From: Saccharothrix sp. ST-888
Lineage (GTDB): Bacteria; Actinomycetota; Actinomycetes; Streptomycetales; Streptomycetaceae
NCBI RefSeq assembly: GCF_000955975.1
Contig: NZ_JYJF01000001.1
Span: forward strand, 62,001-126,000
Direction: 5' to 3'
Length of the DNA stretch: 64,000 bases
Shown: positions 16,066-23,955 of the stretch, one piece after another
How the letters are laid out: each line of letters opens with the position of its first letter
Position numbering within the stretch: the stretch's first letter is position 1
Notes under the pieces: model-generated
Databases searched by the model: none
Told to the model about the DNA's origin: nothing
The model's input: only the letters and a program-made list of their open reading frames with translations
Translations under genes and position numbers: made by a program

Positions 16066-16874
16066 CAGTTGCCACCCCCGCCGGCGCCGCTCGGGCTCGG
16101 TGACGACCCGTTGGAGGGCGCGCTGGAGGCACCGGAGGACGGGGTGCCGGACCCGGCGCCGGACGGGCCGGGGGCGGTGGCACCGGCCGTCCGCGGCGCC
16201 AGGATCACCTGGAACCTGCCGGTGGACACCCAGGCCGCCAGCCGGGGCCCGTCCGCGGGCGGCACGGCGACGTCGACCACCTGACCGCCGTCCGAGTCCA
16301 CCCGGCCGACGGTGACCACGGTGGCGGCCATCGTGTCCGGCGTCCGGGTGGTTCCGCCCTGGCTCTGGTCCGGGGTCGCGACGATCAGCACCCGCAGGCC
16401 GGGTTGCAGCCTGGTGGCGGGCAGTTGGGTGCGTTTGGCCGCGACGCCGACGATCTGCTGACCGGGCTCCACCGCCGGGTCCGCGGTGACGTCGGCCTTG
16501 CCCAGCAGCGCGCCCCGGCGCAGGTCGGTGGTGGCACGCAGCCCGATGGTGCGGTCCCGGTCCCTGGCGTCCAGCGGGCGCAGCGCCGGGTCCCCGGCGA
16601 TCCGGGCGACCACCACGTCGTCGGCGGTCAGCGCCTGTCCCATCGGGACGTCACGGGCCAGCGCCAGTACGGCGATCCGCTGGCCGGTGCTGTTGTAGAG
16701 CACCGCGCCGCCGAGTCCGCCTGCCGCGATCAGCGCCACCGCCATGGCCAGCACGGCCGGCCTGCGGCGCCGGGCCCGCAGGGTGCGCGGCGGGGTGCGC
16801 GGCACCGCCCGAGCCGGTTCGGGCACGAGGGTGGCGGTGCCGGGGCTCGGCGACGCGAAGGTTCGGTTCTCCAC
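16065..16874 (-). CDS. cpaB: CpaB/RcpC-like SAF-domain protein
   Basis: 269 residues, GTG start with AAAGG upstream. A Pro/Arg-rich cytoplasmic N-terminus, one membrane helix (PAVLAMAVALIAAGGLGGAVL), then the SAF domain (VLALARDVPMGQALTADDVV, RRGALLGKADV), then a beta-rich region and a Ser/Gly/Pro tail. CpaB proteins are anchored at the membrane and connect the inner platform with the outer parts of Flp pilus systems; SAF domains often bind glycans. Its stop overlaps the next gene by one base. Confidence 0.87.
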   Translation of the reverse strand: MENRTFASPSPGTATLVPEPARAVPRTPPRTLRARRRRPAVLAMAVALIAAGGLGGAVLYNSTGQRIAVLALARDVPMGQALTADDVVVARIAGDPALRPLDARDRDRTIGLRATTDLRRGALLGKADVTADPAVEPGQQIVGVAAKRTQLPATRLQPGLRVLIVATPDQSQGGTTRTPDTMAATVVTVGRVDSDGGQVVDVAVPPADGPRLAAWVSTGRFQVILAPRTAGATAPGPSGAGSGTPSSGASSAPSNGSSPSPSGAGGGGN

Positions 16875-16930
16875 CGGGCTACGGCCTTTCGTACGGGGAC
16901 TGTCTGTGGGGCGCGGTCGGGTGCCGACGG

Positions 16931-17890
16931 TCAGTTGAGGACCTGGACCTCGCCGACCCGCAGCGGGAGCGGCTGGTCGCTGGTGACCGGGAAGTCGAAG
17001 GCGAACACCTTCTCGCCCGTCCCGCTGACCACCGCCGTGACCTTCCAGTTCAGGGTGGCGGTCAGGTAGTACCTGCCGTCCCGCTGCCTGGCCGAGCCGG
17101 TCGTGTAGAGGTGGCCGCAGTCGGGCGAGGGCGAGCCCCCGGCGTCGGCGTGGTAGGGGGTGCCGGGCGAGGTGCAGTCCACGCCCGCGCCGTCACCGGT
17201 GTCCCAGTGCACACCGGCCAGCGTGACGGTGGCGGTGACGCTGATCTGCCGTCCCGTGGCGGTGGCACTCAGCGGGCCCGTGGTGGCGGCGTCCCGGTCG
17301 TACCAGAGCCACACCGGGACGCCGACCACTGCGGTACCGGTCGGGGCGGCGTGCAGCACGGGCGCGGCCAGCCGGATCGTCTTCAGCGCCTTCAGCCCCA
17401 GGTCGTACGGCCGGTCCGGCGGAGGCTCCCCGCCGGGGGGCTGCGCGAAGAACATCGGGTCCTTCGGCGTCAACTGCCCGTCGATCCCCCGGCAGTTGAC
17501 CTCGTACACCGCCCCCTCGGACGGGTCGTGGCCGCCCCACTCCTTGGCGCCGGCGGGCGGCTGCTGGTTCATCCGGTGGTAGTAGCACCCGTCCGAGGAG
17601 CTGAACCACCCGAGATCGTCGTCCCAGCAGGGCCACTGCTGCCCGTTCCAACTGCACATCTGCACCCCGCCGCCACCACCCCCGGTGCTCCCGCCCCCGG
17701 TACCGCCGCCACCACCCGGCGTCCCCCCGCCGGGTTCGGTGACGACGACACAGATGTACAGGTTCTTGCATCCGGCAACACCACCGCTGGGGTCACCGGA
17801 CGGGTCGGCCGTCGCGACTGGGTTGAGCGCTGCCGCAAGCCCTAAAGAGAGAACCGCGGCAACGAGAAGACGCCAAAGGGGCCTCAGCAT
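16931..17890 (-). CDS. Secreted Gly-rich, Cys-containing protein of the Tad locus
   Basis: 319 residues with a clear signal peptide (LVAAVLSLGLAAALNPVATA). Residues about 40-75 contain a Cys pair (GCKNLYICVVV) and long Gly runs; next is a compact Trp/Cys segment (CSWNGQQWPCWDDDLGWF) and a beta-rich C-terminal half with further Cys (VDCTSP, PDCGHLY). No known domain recognised. Its start overlaps the stop of the lipoprotein gene and it precedes cpaB by 56 nt, so an extracytoplasmic pilus or envelope role is likely (inference). Confidence 0.72.
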   Translation of the reverse strand: MLRPLWRLLVAAVLSLGLAAALNPVATADPSGDPSGGVAGCKNLYICVVVTEPGGGTPGGGGGTGGGSTGGGGGGVQMCSWNGQQWPCWDDDLGWFSSSDGCYYHRMNQQPPAGAKEWGGHDPSEGAVYEVNCRGIDGQLTPKDPMFFAQPPGGEPPPDRPYDLGLKALKTIRLAAPVLHAAPTGTAVVGVPVWLWYDRDAATTGPLSATATGRQISVTATVTLAGVHWDTGDGAGVDCTSPGTPYHADAGGSPSPDCGHLYTTGSARQRDGRYYLTATLNWKVTAVVSGTGEKVFAFDFPVTSDQPLPLRVGEVQVLN

Positions 17891-18507
17891 GTCCGTCCCA
17901 CCTCACGAGTGACTTCCACAATGAGCCAGCTGTTACCGGACTTTCGCAGCTTGGTCACCGCCAGATAGCGGGACAGGCGTTGCTGCGGATCTTTCGTCGC
18001 ACCGCTCGCAGCGTCGGCCTGGTGCCATTCGGACACGTCCAGGCAGTCTTCCACCACTGCGGTCTGCGGATTGGCTTTCAGATCGACCTGACTCACCCGG
18101 GGAGAAGTTCGCGGCAGACCGACCATCACCATTTTGGCCTCGTGTAGCTGATGCAGACTTGCCATCGAGTCGCTGAGCGCCTGGCCACCCGAGTACGCAC
18201 TGAGTTGAGCCCCGTCCGAATCGAGTCGTCCGAAAGCATCCACCTTGGCGTCCCACCAGCTCTGATACGTCCTCAGGACCACCCGGCCGACCGCTCCTTC
18301 GGGCCCTTCGGTCGGCGCGATCGACTCCGTTCCCGAACCACCCGAAGGAGTCACCGGAGCCACGGTCGCAACACTGGCCCCAGGGCTGGCGAGCCGGTCC
18401 GTGGAACCCGCCGATCCCTCACCGCTGCACGCGGTGAGTACCGTCAGCAGAACCACGCCACTGATCCCAACCGCCCCAGGGCGCAACACATTTCCGCGCT
18501 GCCGCAT
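17884..18507 (-). CDS. Small lipoprotein at the head of the Tad operon
   Basis: 207 residues. Signal peptide with lipobox VLTAC, a Ser/Thr/Gly/Pro spacer, then an alpha/beta domain beginning GRVVLRTYQSWWDAKVDAF and ending SWLIVEVTREVGRTC. The helix-then-strand pattern with a Trp-rich start resembles SnoaL/NTF2-like lipoproteins common in actinobacteria, but that is a guess from pattern alone. 133 nt downstream of the small pseudo-caspase gene and overlapping the secreted protein gene by 7 bp. Confidence 0.68.
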   Translation of the reverse strand: MRQRGNVLRPGAVGISGVVLLTVLTACSGEGSAGSTDRLASPGASVATVAPVTPSGGSGTESIAPTEGPEGAVGRVVLRTYQSWWDAKVDAFGRLDSDGAQLSAYSGGQALSDSMASLHQLHEAKMVMVGLPRTSPRVSQVDLKANPQTAVVEDCLDVSEWHQADAASGATKDPQQRLSRYLAVTKLRKSGNSWLIVEVTREVGRTC

Positions 18508-18640
18508 CGCCCCACCTCATCGCGGCCGACCCCATCCGTTGCCATGGCCGCCAGAAGATTTCCGCCGTCCCGCAGTGCCGCTCCGGGCATCGATTCTTCG
18601 CCACCCGCCCCTTCCCGGCAACACCTCGGGCCCCCTGACC

Positions 18641-19477
18641 TTACGCGGAAGGCGGATCCGTTGGGGCACTTTCTCGCCACAGAACCGCCAACAGTTCCTC
18701 GGAAAGCGACAATCCGGCCAATGCACCCCGCACGGCGGCCCGATTGCGCATCAACAGCCGTCCGTTCTGGCCGGGAACGAGCAGTCGGGCACCGGCCGCC
18801 CCCGCGCCCGGACCCAACTCGGCCTCCACCGCGGGCTGGAGCTCCGCCGGCCCGACGGCCGCGGGCGCTCCCGGTACGCCGTGCTCCAGCACCCGCGCCA
18901 GTGCCCACGCGAACGAGCCCTCCCCGCCGGGGAGGACGGTGTCCCGCCCGCGCCGCCCGGTGGCGAACCGCCCGACCCGCCCCCACAGCGGCACCCGCGA
19001 GTGCGCGAGCAGTTCGCCCGCGCCGTCCTCCCCACCGCGCTCCAGCGCGGCCCACGCCTCCCGGTCCGCGACCGCGTCCACCAGCAGCAGGGTGTCCTCG
19101 GCCTCGCCGTGGACCATGGTGCTGACCACCCAGTCCCAGGCCAGCCCGCGCCGGTACGCGTTGTCGGAGGTGCTGCCACCGGCGACCAGCGCCAGCCGCC
19201 GGCCGCGCGGATCGACCACCAGCTGGCCGAGCAGGCAGACCACCAGCCAGCGCGAGGGTCTCTGGGCCGCCGACCGCAGGGCGGTGAGCATGGCGTTGGC
19301 GTCCGCGTCCGGCGGCACCAGGGTCACCCGACAGCCCTTGGTGCCGGTGTCGAAACAGCGTCCGGGCAGCACCTCGGCGAGCAGCCCCGCCCCCTGGGCC
19401 GCCCGCGCGGAGCCGCCGTGGGCGCGGTCGGGCCCGCCGTCCGCACCGATCACCACTAGTTCGATGCCGCCGCCCAT
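18641..19477 (-). CDS. Small pseudo-caspase-like protein at the head of the Tad operon
   Basis: 278 residues from ATG 19477 (GGGGAGG upstream; an in-frame GTG at 19498 is possible). Not recognised at first sight, but it lines up with the pseudo-caspase domain of the 2073-4175 protein: VTLVPPDADANAMLTALRSA, then LVVCLLGQLVVDPRGRRLAL, LAWDWV, LLLVDAVADREAW, RVPLWG and LLMRN. In the caspase scheme Gln85 replaces the catalytic His and Val136 replaces the Cys, so no peptidase activity is expected. No signal peptide or membrane segment; probably cytoplasmic. First gene of the minus-strand Tad operon. Confidence 0.68.
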   Translation of the reverse strand: MGGGIELVVIGADGGPDRAHGGSARAAQGAGLLAEVLPGRCFDTGTKGCRVTLVPPDADANAMLTALRSAAQRPSRWLVVCLLGQLVVDPRGRRLALVAGGSTSDNAYRRGLAWDWVVSTMVHGEAEDTLLLVDAVADREAWAALERGGEDGAGELLAHSRVPLWGRVGRFATGRRGRDTVLPGGEGSFAWALARVLEHGVPGAPAAVGPAELQPAVEAELGPGAGAAGARLLVPGQNGRLLMRNRAAVRGALAGLSLSEELLAVLWRESAPTDPPSA

Positions 19478-19744
19478 CCGCACCGCCCCCTCCCCCACAA
19501 CGCCGACCTGCGCACCCGGCTCACCCGCCCGCCGTCGCCGCGACCCATCGGTGTCGATCTGCCCCGCGACGACCGCGGACTACCGGCCTACCGCCGACAA
19601 GCTACCGCCGCGGCGCCCGCGAACCGGTGTCATCGGCCGCACGGGCCGCTACCGCCGTTTACGGCCGAGAATCGACGCAGCTCAGGGACCATGGGCCCGA
19701 TGGGGAGGGCGGCGGGGGCGGCACGATCGGTGCCATGGACCGTG

Positions 19745-19946
19745 ACCACCGCGTGCCGAGCCGGTCCGCGCCCCCGGCCTGCACGAGCACCTGCTGCGCG
19801 CCGGTCCGCGCCCCTGGGTGACCGGCCAGGAGCAGCTGTTCGTGCTGATCACTCCCGAGCTGCCCAGCGGCCGGCTGCCGCTCCCCACCGGACGAGCCGT
19901 CGGGATCTCCGCCCCGGCCGGCCCCTGGAGCCCGCCGGGCACGTGA
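19745..19946 (+). pseudogene. Coding-like remnant without start
   Basis: A plus-strand frame ending in TGA at 19944-19946 reads PGLHEHLLRAGPRPWVTGQE then LFVLITPELPSGRLPLP with strong G/C third positions. A TGA lies just upstream in frame. An ATG at 19736 opens another frame (MDRDHRVPSR) that would join by a one-base shift, so a frameshifted small gene is possible. No homolog recognised. Confidence 0.3.
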
Positions 19947-19950
19947 CTCC

Positions 19951-19980
19951 TGACAGGTGACTCCCGAGTAGGCATACTCT
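19951..19980 (+). promoter_or_regulatory. Candidate promoter of the MaoC gene
   Basis: TGACAG and TACTCT separated by 18 bp, 45 bp before the GTG start, resembling a principal-sigma promoter. The -35 is imperfect. Confidence 0.35.
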
Positions 19981-20024
19981 GCGGAATCGGAGTCCAGCCA
20001 GCAGCACCCCCTCAGGAGCACGTT

Positions 20025-20480
20025 GTGACGACCTTCGCCTCGCTCGCCGACCTGACCGCAGCCGTCGGCACCGAACTCGGCACCAGCGAGTGGCACATCA
20101 TCGACCAGGACCGGGTGAACCTGTTCGCGGAGGCGACCGGCGACCACCAGTGGATCCACGTCGACCCCGAGCGCGCCAAGGACAGCCCCTTCGGCGGCAC
20201 CATCGCGCACGGCTATCTGACCCTCTCGCTGATCCCGGTCCTGGCCAAGGAGTGCTACGGCGTCGAGGGCGTTCGGATGGCCCTCAACTACGGCTCGGAG
20301 AAGGTCCGTTTCCCCGCCCCGCTGCCGGTCGGCACGGCGGTCCGGGCCACGGCCGAGCTGCTCTCGGCCACCGAGGTCACCGGTGGCGTCCAGGCGGTGG
20401 TCCGCTTCACCATCGGCAGCGAGACCAGCCCCAAGCCGCACTGCGTGGCCGAGACCATCACCCGCTTCTACGCGGTCTGA
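20025..20480 (+). CDS. MaoC-family (R)-specific enoyl-CoA hydratase
   Basis: 151 residues, a single hot-dog domain. The hydratase 2 motif is complete: FAEATGDHQWIHVDPERA with the catalytic Asp and His, followed by FGGTIAHGYLTLSLI. Enzymes of this kind hydrate trans-2-enoyl-CoA to (R)-3-hydroxyacyl-CoA in fatty acid or polyhydroxyalkanoate metabolism; NodN-like members are close. GTG start with AGGAG at 20013-20017. A strong hairpin follows about 110 bp downstream, suggesting a single-gene transcript. Confidence 0.9.
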   Translation: MTTFASLADLTAAVGTELGTSEWHIIDQDRVNLFAEATGDHQWIHVDPERAKDSPFGGTIAHGYLTLSLIPVLAKECYGVEGVRMALNYGSEKVRFPAPLPVGTAVRATAELLSATEVTGGVQAVVRFTIGSETSPKPHCVAETITRFYAV

Positions 20481-20844
20481 GCCCGAGCCCGCACGCCGGG
20501 CGCACGACCCGACCGACCACGCGCCCCGACCCACCCCGCGCGCCGCCCCACCGCACGCCCGGCCCACGCGTCCCGGTGCACCCCGGGGGCGCCTGCGGCG
20601 GCCACCGCCGCCGCAGGCGCTCACGCCCGCCCGACGACGGCAGTCGGCGCGTACGCCCACAACCGCGCACGGTCCACCGAACGGCGTGCTCGGTACCCCG
20701 TTCACCGGGTTCGACGGCCGCCGGAACGGTAAGGTCCGGTCAGATGCATGTCGTACGGCGGCGGGTCCGCTACCCGCTCGTACGCGTTGTCCCGCGCGTC
20801 CGTGCCGCTGCGTGCGCGCGTTGCTGTGTGCCCATGGAGGTGCT
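20481..20844. other. Intergenic region
   Basis: 364 bp between two plus-strand genes. Contains the 20589-20620 hairpin; the rest presumably carries the promoter of the metallo-hydrolase gene. No gene seen. Confidence 0.5.
20589..20620 (+). terminator. Putative terminator after the MaoC gene
   Basis: 14-bp perfect stem (20589-20602 with 20607-20620) and a 4-nt CACC loop. No T-tract, as is usual in streptomycetes. Confidence 0.6.
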
Positions 20845-22104
20845 GTGCCCAGCTCCGTCTCCTGGATCTCCCGGTTCACCACTCTGACCACGCAGCTCGG
20901 CACCGCCACCGGCCTCGGCCCCGGCCTCCCACCGCTCCGCGACCTGCCGCGCCACACCTGGCGCAAGGTCCGCGCCGACGCGTTCGGCGCGGAGCCGGCC
21001 GGCGACCGGCTGGCCCGGGTCCTCGCCTCGCCGAACTTCGCGGACGGCGCCTTCCAGAACCCCGTACCGACCCGCCGGCTGGTCTACGACCGCTCACCGC
21101 TGGAGCTCACCCACTCCCAGCTGACCGCCAACCGGCCGCGCCGGGTCCCGGCCGCCGCCGTCCCGCTGCACCGGCTGCGGCCGGTCGAACTGGCCGAGCC
21201 GCCCGCCTCCGGGCTGCGGCTGACCTGGCTGGGCCACGCCACCGTGCTGGCCGAGCTGGACGGCCGCCGGGTGCTGTTCGACCCGGTCTGGGGCGAGCGC
21301 TGCTCCCCGTTCGCCTGGACCGGGCCCAGGCGGCTGCACCCGGTCCCCGTCCCACTGGCCCGGCTGGGGCCGGTGGACGTGGTGGTGATCTCGCACGACC
21401 ACTACGACCATCTCGACATGGCGACCGTCCGGGCGCTGACCCGCTCCCCCGCGGTCTTCGCCGTCCCGCTCGGCGTCGGCGCGCACCTGGAGCACTGGGG
21501 AGTGCCGGCCGACCGGATCGTCGAACTGGACTGGTGGGAGTCGGCCGAGGTGGCGGGGCTCACGCTGACCGCCGCACCCGCCCGGCACTACTGCAGCCGG
21601 GGGCCGAAGAGCAGCCCGCACCTGCTCTGGGCGTCCTGGGCGGTGGCCGGGCCCGAGCACCGGGTCTTCCACAGCGGGGACACCGGCTACTTCCCCGGCT
21701 TCGCCGAGATCGGCGGCAAGCTCGGTCCGTTCGACGCGACCATGGTGCAGATCGGCGCCTACAGCGACTTCTGGCCCGAGGTGCACATGACGCCGGAGGA
21801 GGGCGTCCGGGCCCACCTCGACCTGGGCGGAGCGCTGATGCTCCCGATCCACTGGTGCACCTTCAACCTCGCCCCGCACCCCTGGGAGGAACCCGCCGAA
21901 CGCACGGTCGCGGCCGCCCACGCGCTCGGCGCCCGGCTCGCCGTGCCCGTCCCCGGCCGGCCGTTCGAGCCCGCCGAGGCACCCGCCCTCCAACTCTGGT
22001 GGCGCGCGGTCGCGGTGATGCCCAGGGGAGCCGAACTGCTGGTGCCGGACCTCGACACCCCGGTCACCGGACGCTCGGCCGAGGACGACGAGGTCGCCGT
22101 CTGA
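20845..22104 (+). CDS. Metallo-beta-lactamase-fold hydrolase (UlaG/NAPE-PLD-like)
   Basis: 419 residues from a GTG start with TGGAGG 4 nt upstream. N-terminal helical part, then the MBL fold: LTWLGHATVLAEL, the metal-binding SHDHYDHLD (HxHxDH), FHSGDTGYF (Asp ligand) and the late PIHWCTFNL (His ligand). The arrangement is that of NAPE-PLD/UlaG-like phosphodiesterases or lactonases, cytoplasmic or peripheral. Substrate unknown. An upstream open frame reaches back into the MaoC gene, but no start there is plausible. Confidence 0.88.
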   Translation: MPSSVSWISRFTTLTTQLGTATGLGPGLPPLRDLPRHTWRKVRADAFGAEPAGDRLARVLASPNFADGAFQNPVPTRRLVYDRSPLELTHSQLTANRPRRVPAAAVPLHRLRPVELAEPPASGLRLTWLGHATVLAELDGRRVLFDPVWGERCSPFAWTGPRRLHPVPVPLARLGPVDVVVISHDHYDHLDMATVRALTRSPAVFAVPLGVGAHLEHWGVPADRIVELDWWESAEVAGLTLTAAPARHYCSRGPKSSPHLLWASWAVAGPEHRVFHSGDTGYFPGFAEIGGKLGPFDATMVQIGAYSDFWPEVHMTPEEGVRAHLDLGGALMLPIHWCTFNLAPHPWEEPAERTVAAAHALGARLAVPVPGRPFEPAEAPALQLWWRAVAVMPRGAELLVPDLDTPVTGRSAEDDEVAV

Positions 22105-22117
22105 CCACCGGGTGCCC

Positions 22118-22135
22118 GCCCCGGGCCGCCGGGGC
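22118..22135 (+). terminator. Possible terminator after the MBL hydrolase gene
   Basis: 7-bp perfect stem GCCCCGG/CCGGGGC with a 4-nt loop, 14 nt after the stop. Modest strength. Confidence 0.35.
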
Positions 22136-22243
22136 CGGACACCGACCATCCGACATTTCTGAAACCCGTTCCATCACCTGAAATGAGACTACGGGTAACC
22201 CAGGTCACACCGTCGAACGGCCCTCGTCTGCCAGTATGGGCAG

Positions 22244-23161
22244 GTGACCGACGCCATCAGCCAGGAAGCCCCGGACCGCGGCACCGTGGGTTCGTTCATC
22301 GAGCTGCTCCGGATCGAGCAGCTGGACAAGAACCTGTTCCGGGGCAGCTGCCATGCCGGGGCGCCCACCCGGACCTTCGGCGGCCAGGTGGCGGCGCAGG
22401 CCCTCACCGCCGCCGGGCGGACGGTGGACCCCGCCCGGACGGTGCACTCCCTGCACGGCTACTTCCTGCGGCCCGGCGACCCGCAGCGCCCGATCGAGTA
22501 CGAGGTGGACCGGGTCCGCGACGGATTCTCCTACGCCACCCGGCGGGTGACCGCGGTACAGCGGGACGAGGCGATCTTCACCCTCTCCGCCTCCTTCAAA
22601 CTGCCCGAGGAGGCCGGGACCCGGCAGCGCACCATGCCTCCGGTGCCGGGGCCCGAGGAGCTGCCGGACCCGTTCCCGCTCTGGGCCGCGAAGGCCCCGG
22701 AGGACTACGCCCGCAGCAGCGGCTTCCGCGCCCTCGACATGCGCTTCGTCCCGGCCGATGCACCCGGTGTGCCGACGGAACTCCCGGGTGTGCCACAGCA
22801 GTTCGTCTGGCTCCGGGCGGGCACCCCGCTGCCGGCCGACGATCCGCTGGTCCAGGTCTGCGCGCTCACCTATCTCTCCGACCTGACGCTCGCCTCGACC
22901 GCCGCGCTGCACGTCCAGAAGCCCCGGATGCAGCGCTCCGAGCCGACCCGGGTCATGCTGGCCTCGCTGGACCACGCGATGTGGTTCCACCGTCCGTTCC
23001 GCGCGGACGACTGGCTGCTGTTCGCACAGCGCAGCCCGTCCGCCTCCGACGGGCGCGGTCTGACCCTCGGTGAGTTCTACAACCGGGACGGCGAACTGGT
23101 CGCCTCCGCGGTGCAGGAGGCCCTGGTCCGCGAGTACCAGCCGCGCCCCGCACAGCCGTAG
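22244..23161 (+). CDS. tesB: Acyl-CoA thioesterase II (TesB-like)
   Basis: 305 residues with the double hot-dog layout. The N-terminal half contains NLFRGSCHAGAPTRTFGGQV and VHSLHGYFLRPGD; the C-terminal half LTYLSDLTLAST, ASLDHAMWFHRPF and the closing NRDGELVASAVQEALVR, all hallmarks of TesB. It hydrolyses medium/long-chain acyl-CoA to free acid and CoA in the cytoplasm. GTG start. Length agrees with the family (about 285-300). A TetR regulator follows on the same strand. Confidence 0.93.
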   Translation: MTDAISQEAPDRGTVGSFIELLRIEQLDKNLFRGSCHAGAPTRTFGGQVAAQALTAAGRTVDPARTVHSLHGYFLRPGDPQRPIEYEVDRVRDGFSYATRRVTAVQRDEAIFTLSASFKLPEEAGTRQRTMPPVPGPEELPDPFPLWAAKAPEDYARSSGFRALDMRFVPADAPGVPTELPGVPQQFVWLRAGTPLPADDPLVQVCALTYLSDLTLASTAALHVQKPRMQRSEPTRVMLASLDHAMWFHRPFRADDWLLFAQRSPSASDGRGLTLGEFYNRDGELVASAVQEALVREYQPRPAQP

Positions 23162-23238
23162 GCCGGTGCCGGCGGCCGGGCTCGCGCGGGCGGTGCGCTG
23201 ATCAGGCGTCGTTCGCTCCCGGGTGGCCGCCCCGTATC

Positions 23239-23865
23239 ATGGTGCGGGTGACCAAGGTTGACCTGTCACCACGCCCGATCGAGGCGATGTCGCCCCGTCA
23301 GCTCGAACGCCGCCAGAATCTGCTCTCGGCCGCCCTCGCGCTGGTGAACGAGACCGGGGTCGAACGCCTGCAGATGAAGCAGGTCTCCGAGCGCTCAGGG
23401 GTCGCGCTCGGAACCGCGTACCGGTACTTCTCCTCCAAGGATCATTTGCTGGCCGCCGCGATCGCCGACTGGCACCGCCTGCTGCTGGCCGACCTGGTGG
23501 CGGACCTGCGCGGCCCGCGCGGCGGGCCCACCGGCACCGACCGGGTGGTGCGGTTCGTCCGGCACGGGATGCGGGCCTACCAGCGGCAGCCGCAGCTCGC
23601 CCGGCTGCGGGTCTCGGTCGCGGCCTCCACCGACCCGTTCGCGAGCGAGGCGCTGCAGAGTCTGGTCCGGGCCGACGACGCCGCGCTGAACGCGGTGATG
23701 GCCCAGGTCCCGCCCGGTGCGGGCGACGTGGTCCGGCACATCGTCGGCCACGCCTGGCAGGGCGAACTGACCGCCTGGGTGACGGGTCGCACCACGCTGG
23801 ACGACGCCCGGCGCCGCCTGGAGGACGTGGTCCGCCTGGTGCTCACGCCGTACGAAGCGCTCTGA
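23239..23865 (+). CDS. TetR-family transcriptional regulator
   Basis: 208 residues. N-terminal helix-turn-helix at about 25-70: ERRQNLLSAALALVNETGVE, MKQVSERSGVALGTAYRYFS. The C-terminal ligand-binding domain is helical, with AWQGELTAWVTGRTTLDDAR. The arrangement recalls KstR-type regulators of lipid/sterol catabolism, and the neighbouring thioesterase would fit a lipid-related ligand, but this is inference. ATG 23239; GTG 23248 is an alternative. It converges on the Pls gene, and both stop codons lie inside one inverted repeat. Confidence 0.9.
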   Translation: MVRVTKVDLSPRPIEAMSPRQLERRQNLLSAALALVNETGVERLQMKQVSERSGVALGTAYRYFSSKDHLLAAAIADWHRLLLADLVADLRGPRGGPTGTDRVVRFVRHGMRAYQRQPQLARLRVSVAASTDPFASEALQSLVRADDAALNAVMAQVPPGAGDVVRHIVGHAWQGELTAWVTGRTTLDDARRRLEDVVRLVLTPYEAL

Positions 23866-23955
23866 CGGTACGGAACCCCGCACGGTGTGCCCGGCAGAAC
23901 GGCGGGCGGGGCCCGAAGCCCCACCCGCCGTCGGCAACCGGTGCCGTACCGTCAG
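23862..23955. terminator. Nested bidirectional terminator-like structure
   Basis: Outer perfect 12-bp repeat CTGACGGTACGG/CCGTACCGTCAG (23862-23873, 23944-23955) holding the stop codons of both converging genes, and an inner 14-bp stem with one mismatch (23899-23912, 23918-23931, 5-nt loop). Confidence 0.7.

Larger units (their letters stand above)
19478..20024. other. Divergent intergenic region with a coding-like patch
   Basis: About 545 bp between the Tad operon start and the MaoC gene. It must carry both promoters. A stretch at 19745-19946 has coding-like third positions but no start (listed separately); the remainder has no recognised feature apart from the promoter candidate at 19951-19980. 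Confidence 0.5.
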
